Position numbers and translations under genes: made by a program
Shown here: piece by piece, positions 1-7,373 of the stretch
Layout: every line of letters begins with the position of its first letter
Numbering within the stretch: position 1 is the stretch's first letter
Notes under the pieces: generated by a model
Database searches by the model: none
Told to the model about the DNA's origin: nothing
The model's input: only the letters and a program-made list of their open reading frames with translations
Assembly (NCBI RefSeq): GCF_937958535.1
Contig: NZ_CALGNQ010000014.1
Location: forward strand, 1-14,903
Length of the DNA: 14,903 nucleotides
Direction: 5' to 3'
Origin: an uncultured Georgenia sp.
Lineage (GTDB): Bacteria > Actinomycetota > Actinomycetes > Actinomycetales > Actinomycetaceae

Positions 1-1
1 C

Positions 2-934
2 CCCTCCATCCCCGCCGAGACCCCACCGCCCTTCACCGTGGACGGTGCCCGCGTCATCCCCGTCAACGACCTCGTCGACGTCGAGCAGGCCCCGTCCCAG
101 TACGTGGTCGTGGGCTCGGGCAAGACCGCGACCGACGCGTGCGTCTGGCTGCTCGGCAACGGCGTCGACCCCGACGCGATCAGCTGGGTGCGTCCGCGGG
201 AGCCGTGGATGCTCAACCGTGCCGTCGTCCAGCCCAACCAGGCGATCTTCCTCGGGATGGCCGCCGACATCATGGAGGTCGCCGCCGCGGCCGACTCCAT
301 CGACGAGCTCTTCCTCGGGCTGGAGGCGCGCGGGGTGCTGCTCCGCATCGACCCCACCGTCGTCCCGACGATGGCCAAGACGCCGACGCTCGCGCAGTGG
401 GAGCTGGACCAGCTGCGCAGGATCGAGCACGTCGTGCGGCTCGGGCACGTCCACGCCGTCGAGCGCGGGCGGATGGTGCTCACCGACGGCACCGTCCCCA
501 TCGCCACCGACGCGCTCGTCGTCCACTGCGCGGCCTCCGGGCTGAAGTACCCGCCGCTCGTGCCGATCTGGACACCGCAGGCCATCACCCTGCAGCCGAT
601 CCGCACCGGCTTCCCCTGTTTCGGCGCCGCGCTCGCCGGCTTCGTCGAGGCCACCGTCGAGTCCGACGAGGAGAAGAACCGGCTCTGTCGGCCCACGCCC
701 TACTCCGACACCCCGCTCGACTGGCTGGAGATGCAGGTCATCGGCGGGCGGTCGAGCGCCGCCTTCAGCAAGGACCCCGCGATCAAGGCGTGGGCCGAGC
801 GCACCTCGCTCAACCCCACCCACGCCCCGGCCGACTTCACCGACGATGTCGCGCTCGCCGCGGTCCGGGACCGGCTGCGCACGTCCATGGCGCCGGGACG
901 CGCCAGGATGGCCGAGCTCGCCGGGATGGCGTAG
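2..934 (+). CDS. FAD/NAD(P)-binding oxidoreductase, C-terminal part (5' end outside window)
   Basis: The reading frame is open from base 2 to a TAG at 932-934, so the gene almost certainly starts upstream. The GTG at base 38 is in frame but has no ribosome binding site, and the residues before it (PSIPAETPPPF) read like coding sequence. Soon after comes YVVVGSGKTATDA, a GxGxxA dinucleotide-binding turn after a hydrophobic strand, typical of the second (NAD(P)H) Rossmann fold of flavin-containing monooxygenase-like or pyridine-nucleotide oxidoreductases. The FAD-binding N-terminal fold would then lie outside the window. A later strand-like ALVVHCAASG may be the return to the FAD domain. No substrate can be named. 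It converges on the TetR gene with only 6 bases between stop codons. Family-level call is fairly safe; the reaction is unknown. Confidence 0.75.
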   Translation, partial: PSIPAETPPPFTVDGARVIPVNDLVDVEQAPSQYVVVGSGKTATDACVWLLGNGVDPDAISWVRPREPWMLNRAVVQPNQAIFLGMAADIMEVAAAADSIDELFLGLEARGVLLRIDPTVVPTMAKTPTLAQWELDQLRRIEHVVRLGHVHAVERGRMVLTDGTVPIATDALVVHCAASGLKYPPLVPIWTPQAITLQPIRTGFPCFGAALAGFVEATVESDEEKNRLCRPTPYSDTPLDWLEMQVIGGRSSAAFSKDPAIKAWAERTSLNPTHAPADFTDDVALAAVRDRLRTSMAPGRARMAELAGMA

Positions 935-940
935 CCCGCC

Positions 941-1663
941 TCACCGCCCGGCGACGTCGACCACGGCCTGCCGCAGCACCCGCCGAGCCTGCGCCGCGGA
1001 GAGCTCGCCGGGCTGGGTCATGAGCTGCACCGACAGACCGTCCACCACCGCGTGCAGAACCCCCGCCCGTGCCTCCGCGGCCGGGTCGGCCAGCGGGGCC
1101 AGCCCCTCGGTGCCCGCCAGGATCTGCTCCGCGTCGGGGACGCTCGGGACGGCGGGGGAGCGCGACGGCGTGCCGGTGGCGGAGACGGACGGCGCGGCGG
1201 CGGGCGCCGCCTCGGGCTCGGCGAGGCGGCGCACCACGTGGCGGCAGTGGTGCCGGGTCCCCGTCCACCCGGCCTGCCGCCACCGCTCCAGCCCCTCCGG
1301 CACGGCCGGCGGGTCGACCAGCGCGCTCCACACCGACCACTCCGTGGCGCGTGTCGCGTCCAGCGGGAGCAGTCCTTCGAGCAGCGCGCACGCGGCGTCG
1401 ACCACCTCGTCCCGCCCGGCCCCTTCCAGTGCCACGACGAGGGGCACCAACCGGGCCGCCGCCACCTGCGTGACCTCGGCGAGCACCGCCTCGATGAGCC
1501 TCTCCTGGCGGGGGAAGTAGTGGCGCAGCGAGCCGGGGGAGTGACCCGCCTCGTGGGCCACCCGCCGCACCGACGCCGCGGCGAACCCCTCGGTGGTGAT
1601 GACGCGCAGCGCCGCCCCGACGAGCTCCGCGCGCCGCGCCTCGTGGTCGACGATCCGCGGCAT
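941..1663 (-). CDS. TetR/AcrR-family transcriptional regulator
   Basis: This is a 240-residue one-component repressor. The N-terminal helix-turn-helix is clear at about residues 29-50 (ASVRRVAHEAGHSPGSLRHYF), followed by the usual LIEAVL helix. The C-terminal half carries HAVVDGL near residue 204, as in BetI-like TetR_C_6 proteins. I chose the ATG at 1663 because GGAGGAGGGGG precedes it at the right distance and because MPRIVDHEARR is a normal TetR start; the frame stays open further upstream but that extension runs antisense through the neighbouring gene. Odd feature: residues about 149-195 form an Ala/Pro/Ser-rich low-complexity insertion inside the ligand-binding domain, making the protein longer than the usual 190-210 residues. 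It is divergent from the serine hydrolase gene and probably controls it and itself through the AT-rich gap between them. The ligand is unknown. Confidence 0.88.
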   Translation of the reverse strand: MPRIVDHEARRAELVGAALRVITTEGFAAASVRRVAHEAGHSPGSLRHYFPRQERLIEAVLAEVTQVAAARLVPLVVALEGAGRDEVVDAACALLEGLLPLDATRATEWSVWSALVDPPAVPEGLERWRQAGWTGTRHHCRHVVRRLAEPEAAPAAAPSVSATGTPSRSPAVPSVPDAEQILAGTEGLAPLADPAAEARAGVLHAVVDGLSVQLMTQPGELSAAQARRVLRQAVVDVAGR

Positions 1664-1724
1664 ACCCCCTCCTCCAGTCAGCCGACGACGGCATCCTAAT
1701 ACGCCTGTGTTATAAAAGGTCGCC
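1664..1724. promoter_or_regulatory. Divergent promoter/operator region between tetR-type gene and serine hydrolase
   Basis: This 61-base gap holds the only AT-rich patch nearby (about 1693-1717). On the plus strand TATAAA at 1711-1716 sits 8 bases before the GTG start and could be a -10 element giving an almost leaderless message. AAAGG at 1715-1719 could instead be a weak ribosome binding site. On the minus strand TAGGAT (1698 to 1693) is a good -10 candidate for the regulator, about 30 bases before its ATG. The segment TAATACGCCTGTGTTATA (1697-1714) is an imperfect inverted repeat (5 of 9 pairs) and covers both -10 candidates, so it is the best guess for the TetR operator. Position is suggestive; the palindrome is weak. 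Confidence 0.45.
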
Positions 1725-3722
1725 GTGCATCCCTCCCACCTGCTTCGAACACGCGTCCTCCCCGCTCTCGGCACCGGCCTGACCGCCGCCGCCCTCGTCC
1801 TCGGCGCATTCGCCCCCGCCACTGCGGCGGCGGCCCCGACGCCAGTGCCCGCTGCCGTGGCGGTCCCGACCTCCGCCGCCCCTACCCTGCACCCCGCTCC
1901 CGCCGTCACACCCACGACGGCCGCCGCCGACGACGTCGCGGCCCTGCGCGCGGAGCTCGACGCCCTGGCCACGGAGCACGTGGGCGACACGACGCCGGGG
2001 CTCATGGTGGCCGTCGTCGGCCCGGACGGGCCGCTCGTCCTGGAGACGTGGGGCGAGGCGGACCCGACCACCGGCACCCCGCTCACGCCGGACTCCCGCA
2101 CGCCCGTCGCCTCGGTCTCCAAGGTCGTCACCTCGCTGACCGCGCTCACCCTCCACCACGAGGGCCTGCTCGACCTCGACGCCGACATCCGCGACGACCT
2201 GCCCGTGCGCGACGAACGCGCCACCCGCACGCCGGTCACCGGGCGTCACCTGCTCACCCACCACGCGGGACTCGCGGAGTCGGTGCTCTTCCACCCCGAC
2301 CCCGCCGACGTGGACCCGACCGACCTGCGCCGTGCCCTGGAGAAGCACACGCCGGTGCTGCGCGACCCCTCGGGGATCGGGCTGCACTACTCGCCGCTGC
2401 ACGGCCACGCGCTGCTCGGGCTGGCCATCGAGGACGCCACCGGCGCGAGCTTCGACGAGGCCGTCGCCCAGTGGGTGCTCGACCCGGTCGGCGCCACGAC
2501 GGCCGACTTCCACGGCCCGAGCGACGAACCGGGCGACGTCGCCCTCGCCACCCGCGACGGCGCGGGCTGGCGCAGCACCGACTGGCCCCCGGTGGCCGAG
2601 CGCCCGGCGGCCGGCCTCACCTGGTCCGCCCGCGACGCCGCCGCGTTGCTCCACACCCTCCTCGACCCCGACCAGGACGCGCTGCCCGCCGCCGTCGTCG
2701 ACGAGGCGACCACCGTGGCCGTGCGCCCCGCGCACGGCGGGGGCGGGCACACCCAGGTCTTCTTCGAGTCCTGGCGATCCGAGGCACGGGTGCTCGAGCA
2801 CGCCGGCGCGAACGGGCTGGCCTGGCTGGCCCTCGTCCCCGACGCGGAGATCGGGGTCTTCACGGCCGTCACCACCGAGGACGCGGCGGCCGCCGACCTC
2901 ACCTCACAGGTCCTCGACACCGTCGCGGCCTGGACGGTGCGCACCGGCCTGGCCCCCGCGGACCCGCTGCCCGCCGGTGGCCGGACCGCCGTGACGCCCG
3001 ACTGGGCGGCCGCCGGGCAGCCGGTCGCGCCGGTGGGGGCGTTCCACCAGCGCCTCTTCGGCGCCCGTGGTCCCGAGCTGGCGCTGCGCACCCTCCTCGG
3101 CCAGGTCGCGGTCAGCGCCGACGGCGACGACCTGCGCCTCGGCGACCGGACCCTGGCCCCGACGCAGACACCCGGCCGCTGGTGCGACGAGAACGGGTGC
3201 GTCGCCGGCGTCGAGGCGGAGGACGGCACGGTGCTCCTGCTCCTCGGCGACCGCGGCATGCTCGAGCAGACGCTCGTGCCCGCCCCGTGGTGGGCCGACC
3301 AGCGGCTCGTCGTCCCGGCCGTCGCGGGCACCGTCGTGCTCGCCGGTGTCGCCCTCGTCGGCGCGGTGCGGGCCGCGGTCCGCCGCCGGCGCGGGCGGAC
3401 CGTGGCGACTGCGGTCTGCCGCCCGGCGGCGCTCGGCTGGTCCCTCGGCGCGGTTGCGCTCACCGTGGTCACCCCGCTGTACGTGCTGTCCCCGCTGCTC
3501 ACCGGCTCCACCGACTGGCTGCCCGCCGACGGCGCCGCGGTGTGGGGGCTGCGGGTGACGACCGCCGCCGTCCTCGTGCTCGGCGCCTACTGGCTGGTCC
3601 GCGCGGTGGCCCGGTGGCGGCGGCTCACCACCACCACCCGCCGCGTGGCCGTGGTACCCGCCGCGCTGGTCGGGTTGGCGATGTCCGGGGTGCTCGTCAC
3701 CTGGGCGCTGCCGATGTTCTGA
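1725..3722 (+). CDS. Exported serine hydrolase, class C beta-lactamase/PBP-like, with C-terminal membrane domain
   Basis: This 665-residue protein starts with an N-terminal signal (basic HLLRTR, then a hydrophobic run, ATAAAAP cleavage region near residue 37), followed by an Ala/Pro/Thr linker to about residue 68. The beta-lactamase (PF00144-type) domain spans about 85-400: S130-V-S-K133 is the SxxK catalytic motif, Y222-S-P is in the YxN position but lacks the Asn, and H359-A-G361 fits the HxG form of the KTG motif. A further extracytoplasmic segment (about 430-520) precedes four hydrophobic helices at about 528-548, 569-592, 606-628 and 641-663. This layout resembles PbpE/FmtA-like serine hydrolases with membrane-anchored C-termini. 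It should act outside the membrane on a peptide, ester or cell-wall bond; the true substrate is unknown. GTG at 1725 is chosen because it begins the signal peptide and follows the promoter. Confidence 0.85.
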   Translation: MHPSHLLRTRVLPALGTGLTAAALVLGAFAPATAAAAPTPVPAAVAVPTSAAPTLHPAPAVTPTTAAADDVAALRAELDALATEHVGDTTPGLMVAVVGPDGPLVLETWGEADPTTGTPLTPDSRTPVASVSKVVTSLTALTLHHEGLLDLDADIRDDLPVRDERATRTPVTGRHLLTHHAGLAESVLFHPDPADVDPTDLRRALEKHTPVLRDPSGIGLHYSPLHGHALLGLAIEDATGASFDEAVAQWVLDPVGATTADFHGPSDEPGDVALATRDGAGWRSTDWPPVAERPAAGLTWSARDAAALLHTLLDPDQDALPAAVVDEATTVAVRPAHGGGGHTQVFFESWRSEARVLEHAGANGLAWLALVPDAEIGVFTAVTTEDAAAADLTSQVLDTVAAWTVRTGLAPADPLPAGGRTAVTPDWAAAGQPVAPVGAFHQRLFGARGPELALRTLLGQVAVSADGDDLRLGDRTLAPTQTPGRWCDENGCVAGVEAEDGTVLLLLGDRGMLEQTLVPAPWWADQRLVVPAVAGTVVLAGVALVGAVRAAVRRRRGRTVATAVCRPAALGWSLGAVALTVVTPLYVLSPLLTGSTDWLPADGAAVWGLRVTTAAVLVLGAYWLVRAVARWRRLTTTTRRVAVVPAALVGLAMSGVLVTWALPMF

Positions 3723-3779
3723 CGGCCCCCGGCGCCGCCGCGTCAGCGTCCGTGCCCCGGCCTGAGCACCCGGCGACGG

Positions 3780-4970
3780 TCAGGGCAGCCGCGCCTGCCT
3801 CATCAGGTGGGAGGCGTAGACGTTGGAGATGCGCACCCCGTCGAGCCACTCGGTGAGACGCGCGGCCTCCGCGTCGAGCGTCGCCCGGCCCTCGGCACCG
3901 ATGTCGCGGTGCAGGACGACGTGGACCACGCCGTCGTCGTCCTGCACCCAGGCGCCGACGATGCGCCCGTCCCACCACGCGGTGTTGCCGGCGTTGCCGT
4001 TGGTGTCGAAGAGGTAGCGGACGTCGGCGGGGTCGAGGTAGAAGTCGCGGCCCTTCCAGCCCATGGTCGTCGGGTCCAGCGTGGGCAGCAGTGCCGCCCA
4101 CGGGCCGGGCGGCTCCACCGGATCGAGGTCGTCGGGCAGCACCCAGCCGGTGCGGCCCCCATCGAGCCCCACCTCCACGGCGTCGACCGCGGCGAGGGCG
4201 GCGCGCACGGCTGTCTTGGTGGAGCCGAGCCACCACTGGATGTCCTCCAGCGTGCCCGGCCCGAAGGTGCGCAGCCAGCGGCGGACGATCTCGGCGTACC
4301 CCTCCTCGGGGCCGAGCGGCTCGGGCCGCTCCCCGAGCCACGCCTCCGTGAGCGTCCAGGTGGGCCGTCCCAGCCGCCAGTGCCCGGCGTTCCTGCCGCG
4401 CGTGATACGCCCCTCGGCGCCGAGCACGGTGAGCACCCGCGGGGCGATCTGGAACGTCCCTCCGTACCTCTTCTCCGGGCTGACGGTGAACGTGCCGGTC
4501 AGCTCGGGGACCTGCTCACGCAGCTCGCGCGCGGAGAGGGGACCGGACCCGGCCAGGTGCGCGAGGACGGCGCGGGTCGCCGCCTCCAGCCAGGCGGCGC
4601 CGTCCTCGGCGACGTCGTGCCTCTCCACGTCGCGGGTGATGAGGCGGCGCTGCTCCGCGGCGACCCGGGCGGCGGCGCTGCCCAGCGCGGCCGGCAGGAG
4701 GTCACGCGGGAAGACGAACAGGGTGCGCCGCATGGCGATCTGCTTGACCAGGCTGCGCTCCTCGTACAGCGCGTGCTCGACGTCATCGGCTGACACCCCC
4801 GCGGTCCGTGCCCGGACCGACAGGTGCACGGTCGGCGGTTCGGTGGCGTGCAGCACCGTCATGGCGCGGGTGGCCGCGAGCGGGTCCGCCAGGCGGTGGT
4901 CGGGGTGCAGGCCGTGGCGCACCGCGAGGCGGCTGCGGCGCTCGGCGTCGTCGATGTGCCGCATGCTCAT
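3780..4970 (-). CDS. Winged-helix DNA-binding protein, HTH_42 (AlkZ/YcaQ DNA-glycosylase superfamily)
   Basis: The 396-residue product matches the actinobacterial HTH_42 (PF06224) family in length and motifs: N-terminal RLAVRHGL and LHATEPPTVHLSVRAR (residues about 15-55), VKQIAMRRTLFVFP, KRYGGTFQIAPRVL, and the C-terminal LFDTNGNAGNTAWWDGRIVG at about 317-336. Relatives AlkZ and YcaQ unhook DNA interstrand crosslinks and excise bulky alkylated bases using a Gln-x-Gln or Gln-x-Asp motif. Here the equivalent place seems to be H41-A-T43-E44, so the same chemistry cannot be assumed. The ATG at 4970 overlaps the stop of the upstream ArsC gene as ATGA, implying translational coupling; a second ATG at 4964 is possible. 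A role in DNA repair or DNA-damage tolerance is an inference from the family. It converges with the serine hydrolase, with 57 bases between and no clear terminator. Confidence 0.82.
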   Translation of the reverse strand: MSMRHIDDAERRSRLAVRHGLHPDHRLADPLAATRAMTVLHATEPPTVHLSVRARTAGVSADDVEHALYEERSLVKQIAMRRTLFVFPRDLLPAALGSAAARVAAEQRRLITRDVERHDVAEDGAAWLEAATRAVLAHLAGSGPLSARELREQVPELTGTFTVSPEKRYGGTFQIAPRVLTVLGAEGRITRGRNAGHWRLGRPTWTLTEAWLGERPEPLGPEEGYAEIVRRWLRTFGPGTLEDIQWWLGSTKTAVRAALAAVDAVEVGLDGGRTGWVLPDDLDPVEPPGPWAALLPTLDPTTMGWKGRDFYLDPADVRYLFDTNGNAGNTAWWDGRIVGAWVQDDDGVVHVVLHRDIGAEGRATLDAEAARLTEWLDGVRISNVYASHLMRQARLP

Positions 4971-5326
4971 GCGCCGGCGATGAACTCCTCGGCGCGGCTC
5001 TTGGGCCGCCCGATCACGGCACGGTCACCACGCACGAGCACGGGGCGCTGCATGAGCCGCGGGTGCTCGGCGAGCAGGGCGGCCACCTGCTCGGGGGTGG
5101 TGTAGTCCTCCGCGGCAAGGCCCAGCTGGGCGAAGTGCGCGTCCTTGCGCACGAGGTCGGCCGGCGGGTCCTCGAGCTTGGCAAGCAGGTCGAGCAGCTG
5201 CGTCCGGTCGAGGGGCTGCTTGAGGTACTGGACCACCTCGACCTGGGCCCCGGCGCGCTCGACGGCGTCGAGCGCATGGCGGGAGGTGGAGCAGCGCGGG
5301 TTGTGGAAGACGGTGAGCTCGGCCAT
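4967..5326 (-). CDS. arsC: ArsC-family (glutaredoxin-type) arsenate reductase
   Basis: The 119-residue protein has the full set of ArsC landmarks: HNPRCSTSR with catalytic Cys12, then Arg60, Arg94 and Arg107 (from LVRKDAHF, MQRPVLV and VIGRPKS). These positions agree with the Cys12/Arg60/Arg94/Arg107 set known in the plasmid R773 ArsC, whose arginines bind arsenate. Such enzymes reduce arsenate to arsenite using glutathione or another thiol with glutaredoxin. Actinobacteria use mycothiol instead, so the electron donor here is uncertain. No arsenite pump, ArsR or ACR3 gene is in the window, so the role may be general (YfgD/ArsC-like) rather than arsenic resistance. The start at 5326 gives the standard N-terminus; no ribosome binding site is seen, but a -10 element lies just upstream. 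It is coupled to the downstream HTH_42 gene by ATGA. Confidence 0.88.
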   Translation of the reverse strand: MAELTVFHNPRCSTSRHALDAVERAGAQVEVVQYLKQPLDRTQLLDLLAKLEDPPADLVRKDAHFAQLGLAAEDYTTPEQVAALLAEHPRLMQRPVLVRGDRAVIGRPKSRAEEFIAGA

Positions 5327-5332
5327 GCGCCG

Positions 5333-5338
5333 AGAGTA
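5333..5338 (-). promoter_or_regulatory. Candidate -10 element of a leaderless arsC transcript
   Basis: On the minus strand TACTCT (a TAnnnT match; GATACT overlaps it by four bases) is followed by six bases and then the ATG of the ArsC gene. Transcription would therefore begin at or within a base or two of the start codon. There is no Shine-Dalgarno sequence upstream of this ATG, which fits leaderless translation, common in actinobacteria. No convincing -35 hexamer is visible. Confidence 0.45.
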
Positions 5339-5439
5339 TCGGGCGGCGCACCCGGTGGGGTCGGTGCGACGATGGGGACGGAAGGCCGGCGCGGTCACGA
5401 CGCCCGCCGCACCGGGAGCCGACCCGAAGGAGGGCGACG

Positions 5440-6120
5440 ATGAACGGCGCGGCGGACTTCGACCGCGGGGCGGCGGTGACCCGGTCGATGCTCGGATGGG
5501 GTGTGGTGGCGGGGCCGTTCTACCTGGTCCTCGGTGTGGTCCTCGCGCTGACCCGGTCCGGCTTCGACCTGACGCGGGATGCCCTCAGTCTGCTCCTGCT
5601 CGGCGACCTCGGGTGGCTCCACGCCCTCAATCTCGTGCTGTCCGGGCTGATGAGCGTGGTCGCCGGGATGGGGCTCGCCCGCACACCGCGCACGCCGCGG
5701 GCGGTGGCCGTGCTCGTCGGCATCTTCGGCGCCTGCCTCGTGCTCAGTGCTGTCCTCCCGCCCGACCCGAGCGCGCACTACCCACCGGGTGAGGGCACCG
5801 GTGAGGCGACGGCGGCCGGTCTGGCCCACCTCGCCCTCGGTGCGGTCGGGTTCCTCAGCATGGCGACGGCGGCCGTGCTCGCGGGCGGTCGGCTCGCGCG
5901 CCGAGGCTCGCCCGCAGCGACGTGGTCGCGGGTCGCGGGGGTCGTCATCGCCCTGGCGTTCGCCGCGGGGGCGGCCCTCGCCACCCGACCCGCCGGTGTC
6001 TGGCTCATCTGGGTGGCCGTGCTCGTGACCTGGGCATGGCTCATGACGACCTCGGTGGCCGCCTATCGCGCCGTCCCGCACCCCGTCATCGCCCGCCGTG
6101 ACGACGATGCGGACTCATGA
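5440..6120 (+). CDS. DUF998 family integral membrane protein
   Basis: The ATG follows AAGGAGG (5427-5433) at ideal spacing, so the start is well supported. The 226-residue product has about six hydrophobic helices and the family landmarks: an early GVVAGPFYLVLGVVLALTR segment, then GFDLTRDALSLL, and a mid-loop Pro/Asp-rich stretch SAVLPPDPSAHYPPGEGTG between helices three and four. These match DUF998 (PF06197) membrane proteins. The function of this family is not established and I will not assign one. It ends with an acidic RRDDDADS tail. The gene is divergent from arsC across a 113-base gap and overlaps the convergent MFS gene by 6 bases at its 3' end. Confidence 0.8.
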   Translation: MNGAADFDRGAAVTRSMLGWGVVAGPFYLVLGVVLALTRSGFDLTRDALSLLLLGDLGWLHALNLVLSGLMSVVAGMGLARTPRTPRAVAVLVGIFGACLVLSAVLPPDPSAHYPPGEGTGEATAAGLAHLALGAVGFLSMATAAVLAGGRLARRGSPAATWSRVAGVVIALAFAAGAALATRPAGVWLIWVAVLVTWAWLMTTSVAAYRAVPHPVIARRDDDADS

Positions 6121-7326
6121 CGCGGTGGGCACCCGGCGCGGCAGCCCGGCCGCGACGAGCCCGGCCACGGCGAGCACCGCCGTCGCCGTGAGGACCGTGC
6201 CGCCCCACGCCCCGGCCTCCCACGCCTGCCCGAGCACCACACCACCGATCGAGGAGCCGAGGTAGTAGGCCAGGGTGTAGGTCCCCGAGCCGTCGGACGG
6301 CCGCGGGCTGAGGCGCGCCGAGCTCGCCGACGCGACGGCGTGGACCATGAAGAACCCGGCGGCGAGGACCGCCAGCCCCAGCCAGATGAGCACGAGGGAG
6401 TCCGGCACGGTGAGCAGCACCCCGGCCAGGCATGCCCCCAGCCCGACGAGCGTGGTCGTGCGCAGCCCGACGCGGCGCTCGAGCCGCCCGGCGAACGACG
6501 ACGTCGCCGTCCCGGCGAGGTAGCTGAGGTAGAACATCGAGCCCAGTCCGGTGCCGAGGAGGAACGGCGGGGCGTGGGTCCGGTAGGCCAACACGTTGTA
6601 GACACCGACGAACATCGCCATGCCGAGCCCGCCCAACAGGTAGACGCGCAGCCGAGCACCGCGACCCCGCCCGTCCGCGGTGGGCGTCCGCTCGGCCGCG
6701 GTGCGTGGCGCCGACCGTGGAGGTGGTCCACCCCGCGGCAGGAGCAGCGCAGCCGCCGCGGTCAGGGCCGCACAGACCAGGGCCACGGTGAGCAGCGCCG
6801 TCCGCCACGTCGTGAGGTCGGCGACGACGCCGCCGAGCACGCGCCCGCCCATCCCGCCGACCGTCGTCCCGGCGATGTACAGCCCCGCCACACGCGTGAC
6901 CCAGCCGGCCGCGACGTGCTCCGCCACCCACGCCAGCACCGCCGCCGGCACCGCGGCCAGCGCCGCACCCTGCACCCCGCGGGCGAGGAGGAGCAGCCCG
7001 AAGCCCGGCGCCAGGGCCGCCCCCACCCCTGCGACGACGGCGCAGCCCAGCCCCAGCACCATCGTCCGGCCCCGGCCCAGCCGCTCCGACAACCGGGCCA
7101 GCGGCAGCACGGCGACGGCGATCGCGAACGTCGCGACCGAGACGAGGAGGCTCGCCCGGGTCGCGTTGACGCCGAGGTCGGCAGAGACGAGGGGCAGCAG
7201 CGGCTGGACGACGTACACCATGGCGAAGGCCGCGATGCCGGTGGCGCCGAGGGCGAGCAGCGCCCGCCGGTACTGCCGGTCGGGTGGGCGCAGGCCGACG
7301 GGGGAGGGGGACTGGTCGGCGGCCAC
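6115..7326 (-). CDS. MFS transporter (YnfM-like, drug/metabolite exporter family)
   Basis: This 403-residue, roughly 12-helix protein has the classic major facilitator layout: YVVQPLLPLVSADLGVN at the end of helix 1, motif A-like LARLSERLGRGRTMVLG between helices 2 and 3 (about residues 76-92), LLLARGVQGAALAAVPA in helix 4, and a basic Pro/Arg-rich central loop (about 205-230) before the second half. It resembles the YnfM group of proton-driven exporters; the substrate cannot be read from sequence. I chose the GTG at 7326: it starts just before the hydrophilic N-tail and the first helix, and TACAGT lies six bases upstream. The frame stays open for 200 codons further, but that part is antisense to the repressor gene. 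The 3' end overlaps the DUF998 gene tail-to-tail. Confidence 0.85.
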   Translation of the reverse strand: MAADQSPSPVGLRPPDRQYRRALLALGATGIAAFAMVYVVQPLLPLVSADLGVNATRASLLVSVATFAIAVAVLPLARLSERLGRGRTMVLGLGCAVVAGVGAALAPGFGLLLLARGVQGAALAAVPAAVLAWVAEHVAAGWVTRVAGLYIAGTTVGGMGGRVLGGVVADLTTWRTALLTVALVCAALTAAAALLLPRGGPPPRSAPRTAAERTPTADGRGRGARLRVYLLGGLGMAMFVGVYNVLAYRTHAPPFLLGTGLGSMFYLSYLAGTATSSFAGRLERRVGLRTTTLVGLGACLAGVLLTVPDSLVLIWLGLAVLAAGFFMVHAVASASSARLSPRPSDGSGTYTLAYYLGSSIGGVVLGQAWEAGAWGGTVLTATAVLAVAGLVAAGLPRRVPTAS

Positions 7327-7332
7327 CCGGCC

Positions 7333-7338
7333 ACTGTA
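7333..7338 (-). promoter_or_regulatory. Candidate -10 element of a leaderless MFS transcript
   Basis: Minus-strand TACAGT is followed by six bases and then GTG at 7326. No ribosome binding site lies between, so a leaderless message starting at the GTG is the simplest reading. The spacing is the same as at the arsC start. No clear -35 hexamer. Confidence 0.4.
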
Positions 7339-7350
7339 GGCGGGCGGGCG

Positions 7351-7371
7351 CGGACGGCCACCGGCCGTCCG
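7351..7371 (-). terminator. Terminator-like perfect hairpin after the LacI-type gene
   Basis: CGGACGGCC (7351-7359) and GGCCGTCCG (7363-7371) form a perfect 9-base-pair stem with a 3-base loop. On the minus strand it begins three bases after the TAG stop of the repressor and ends before the MFS promoter. There is no U tract, as is common for actinobacterial hairpin terminators. It would separate the two minus-strand units. Confidence 0.6.
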
Positions 7372-7373
7372 GG

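Noticed and set aside
1664..2239. N-terminal extension of the TetR frame by 192 codons.
   Set aside because: It runs antisense through the serine hydrolase signal peptide and catalytic start. The ATG at 1663 has an excellent ribosome binding site and begins a normal TetR N-terminus.
3723..3779. Bidirectional terminator between the serine hydrolase and the HTH_42 gene.
   Set aside because: Only a weak GTGC/GCAC stem (3752-3755 with 3766-3769) could be found, with mismatches around it and no T tract.
2048..3856. A 602-codon plus-strand frame overlapping the serine hydrolase gene.
   Set aside because: It is an Arg/Ala/Pro-rich shadow of the real frame, with no recognisable domain or ribosome binding site.
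4967..5326. An arsenic resistance island.
   Set aside because: Only the ArsC gene is present; no arsR, arsB, acr3 or arsM gene lies nearby and its partner is an HTH_42 protein.
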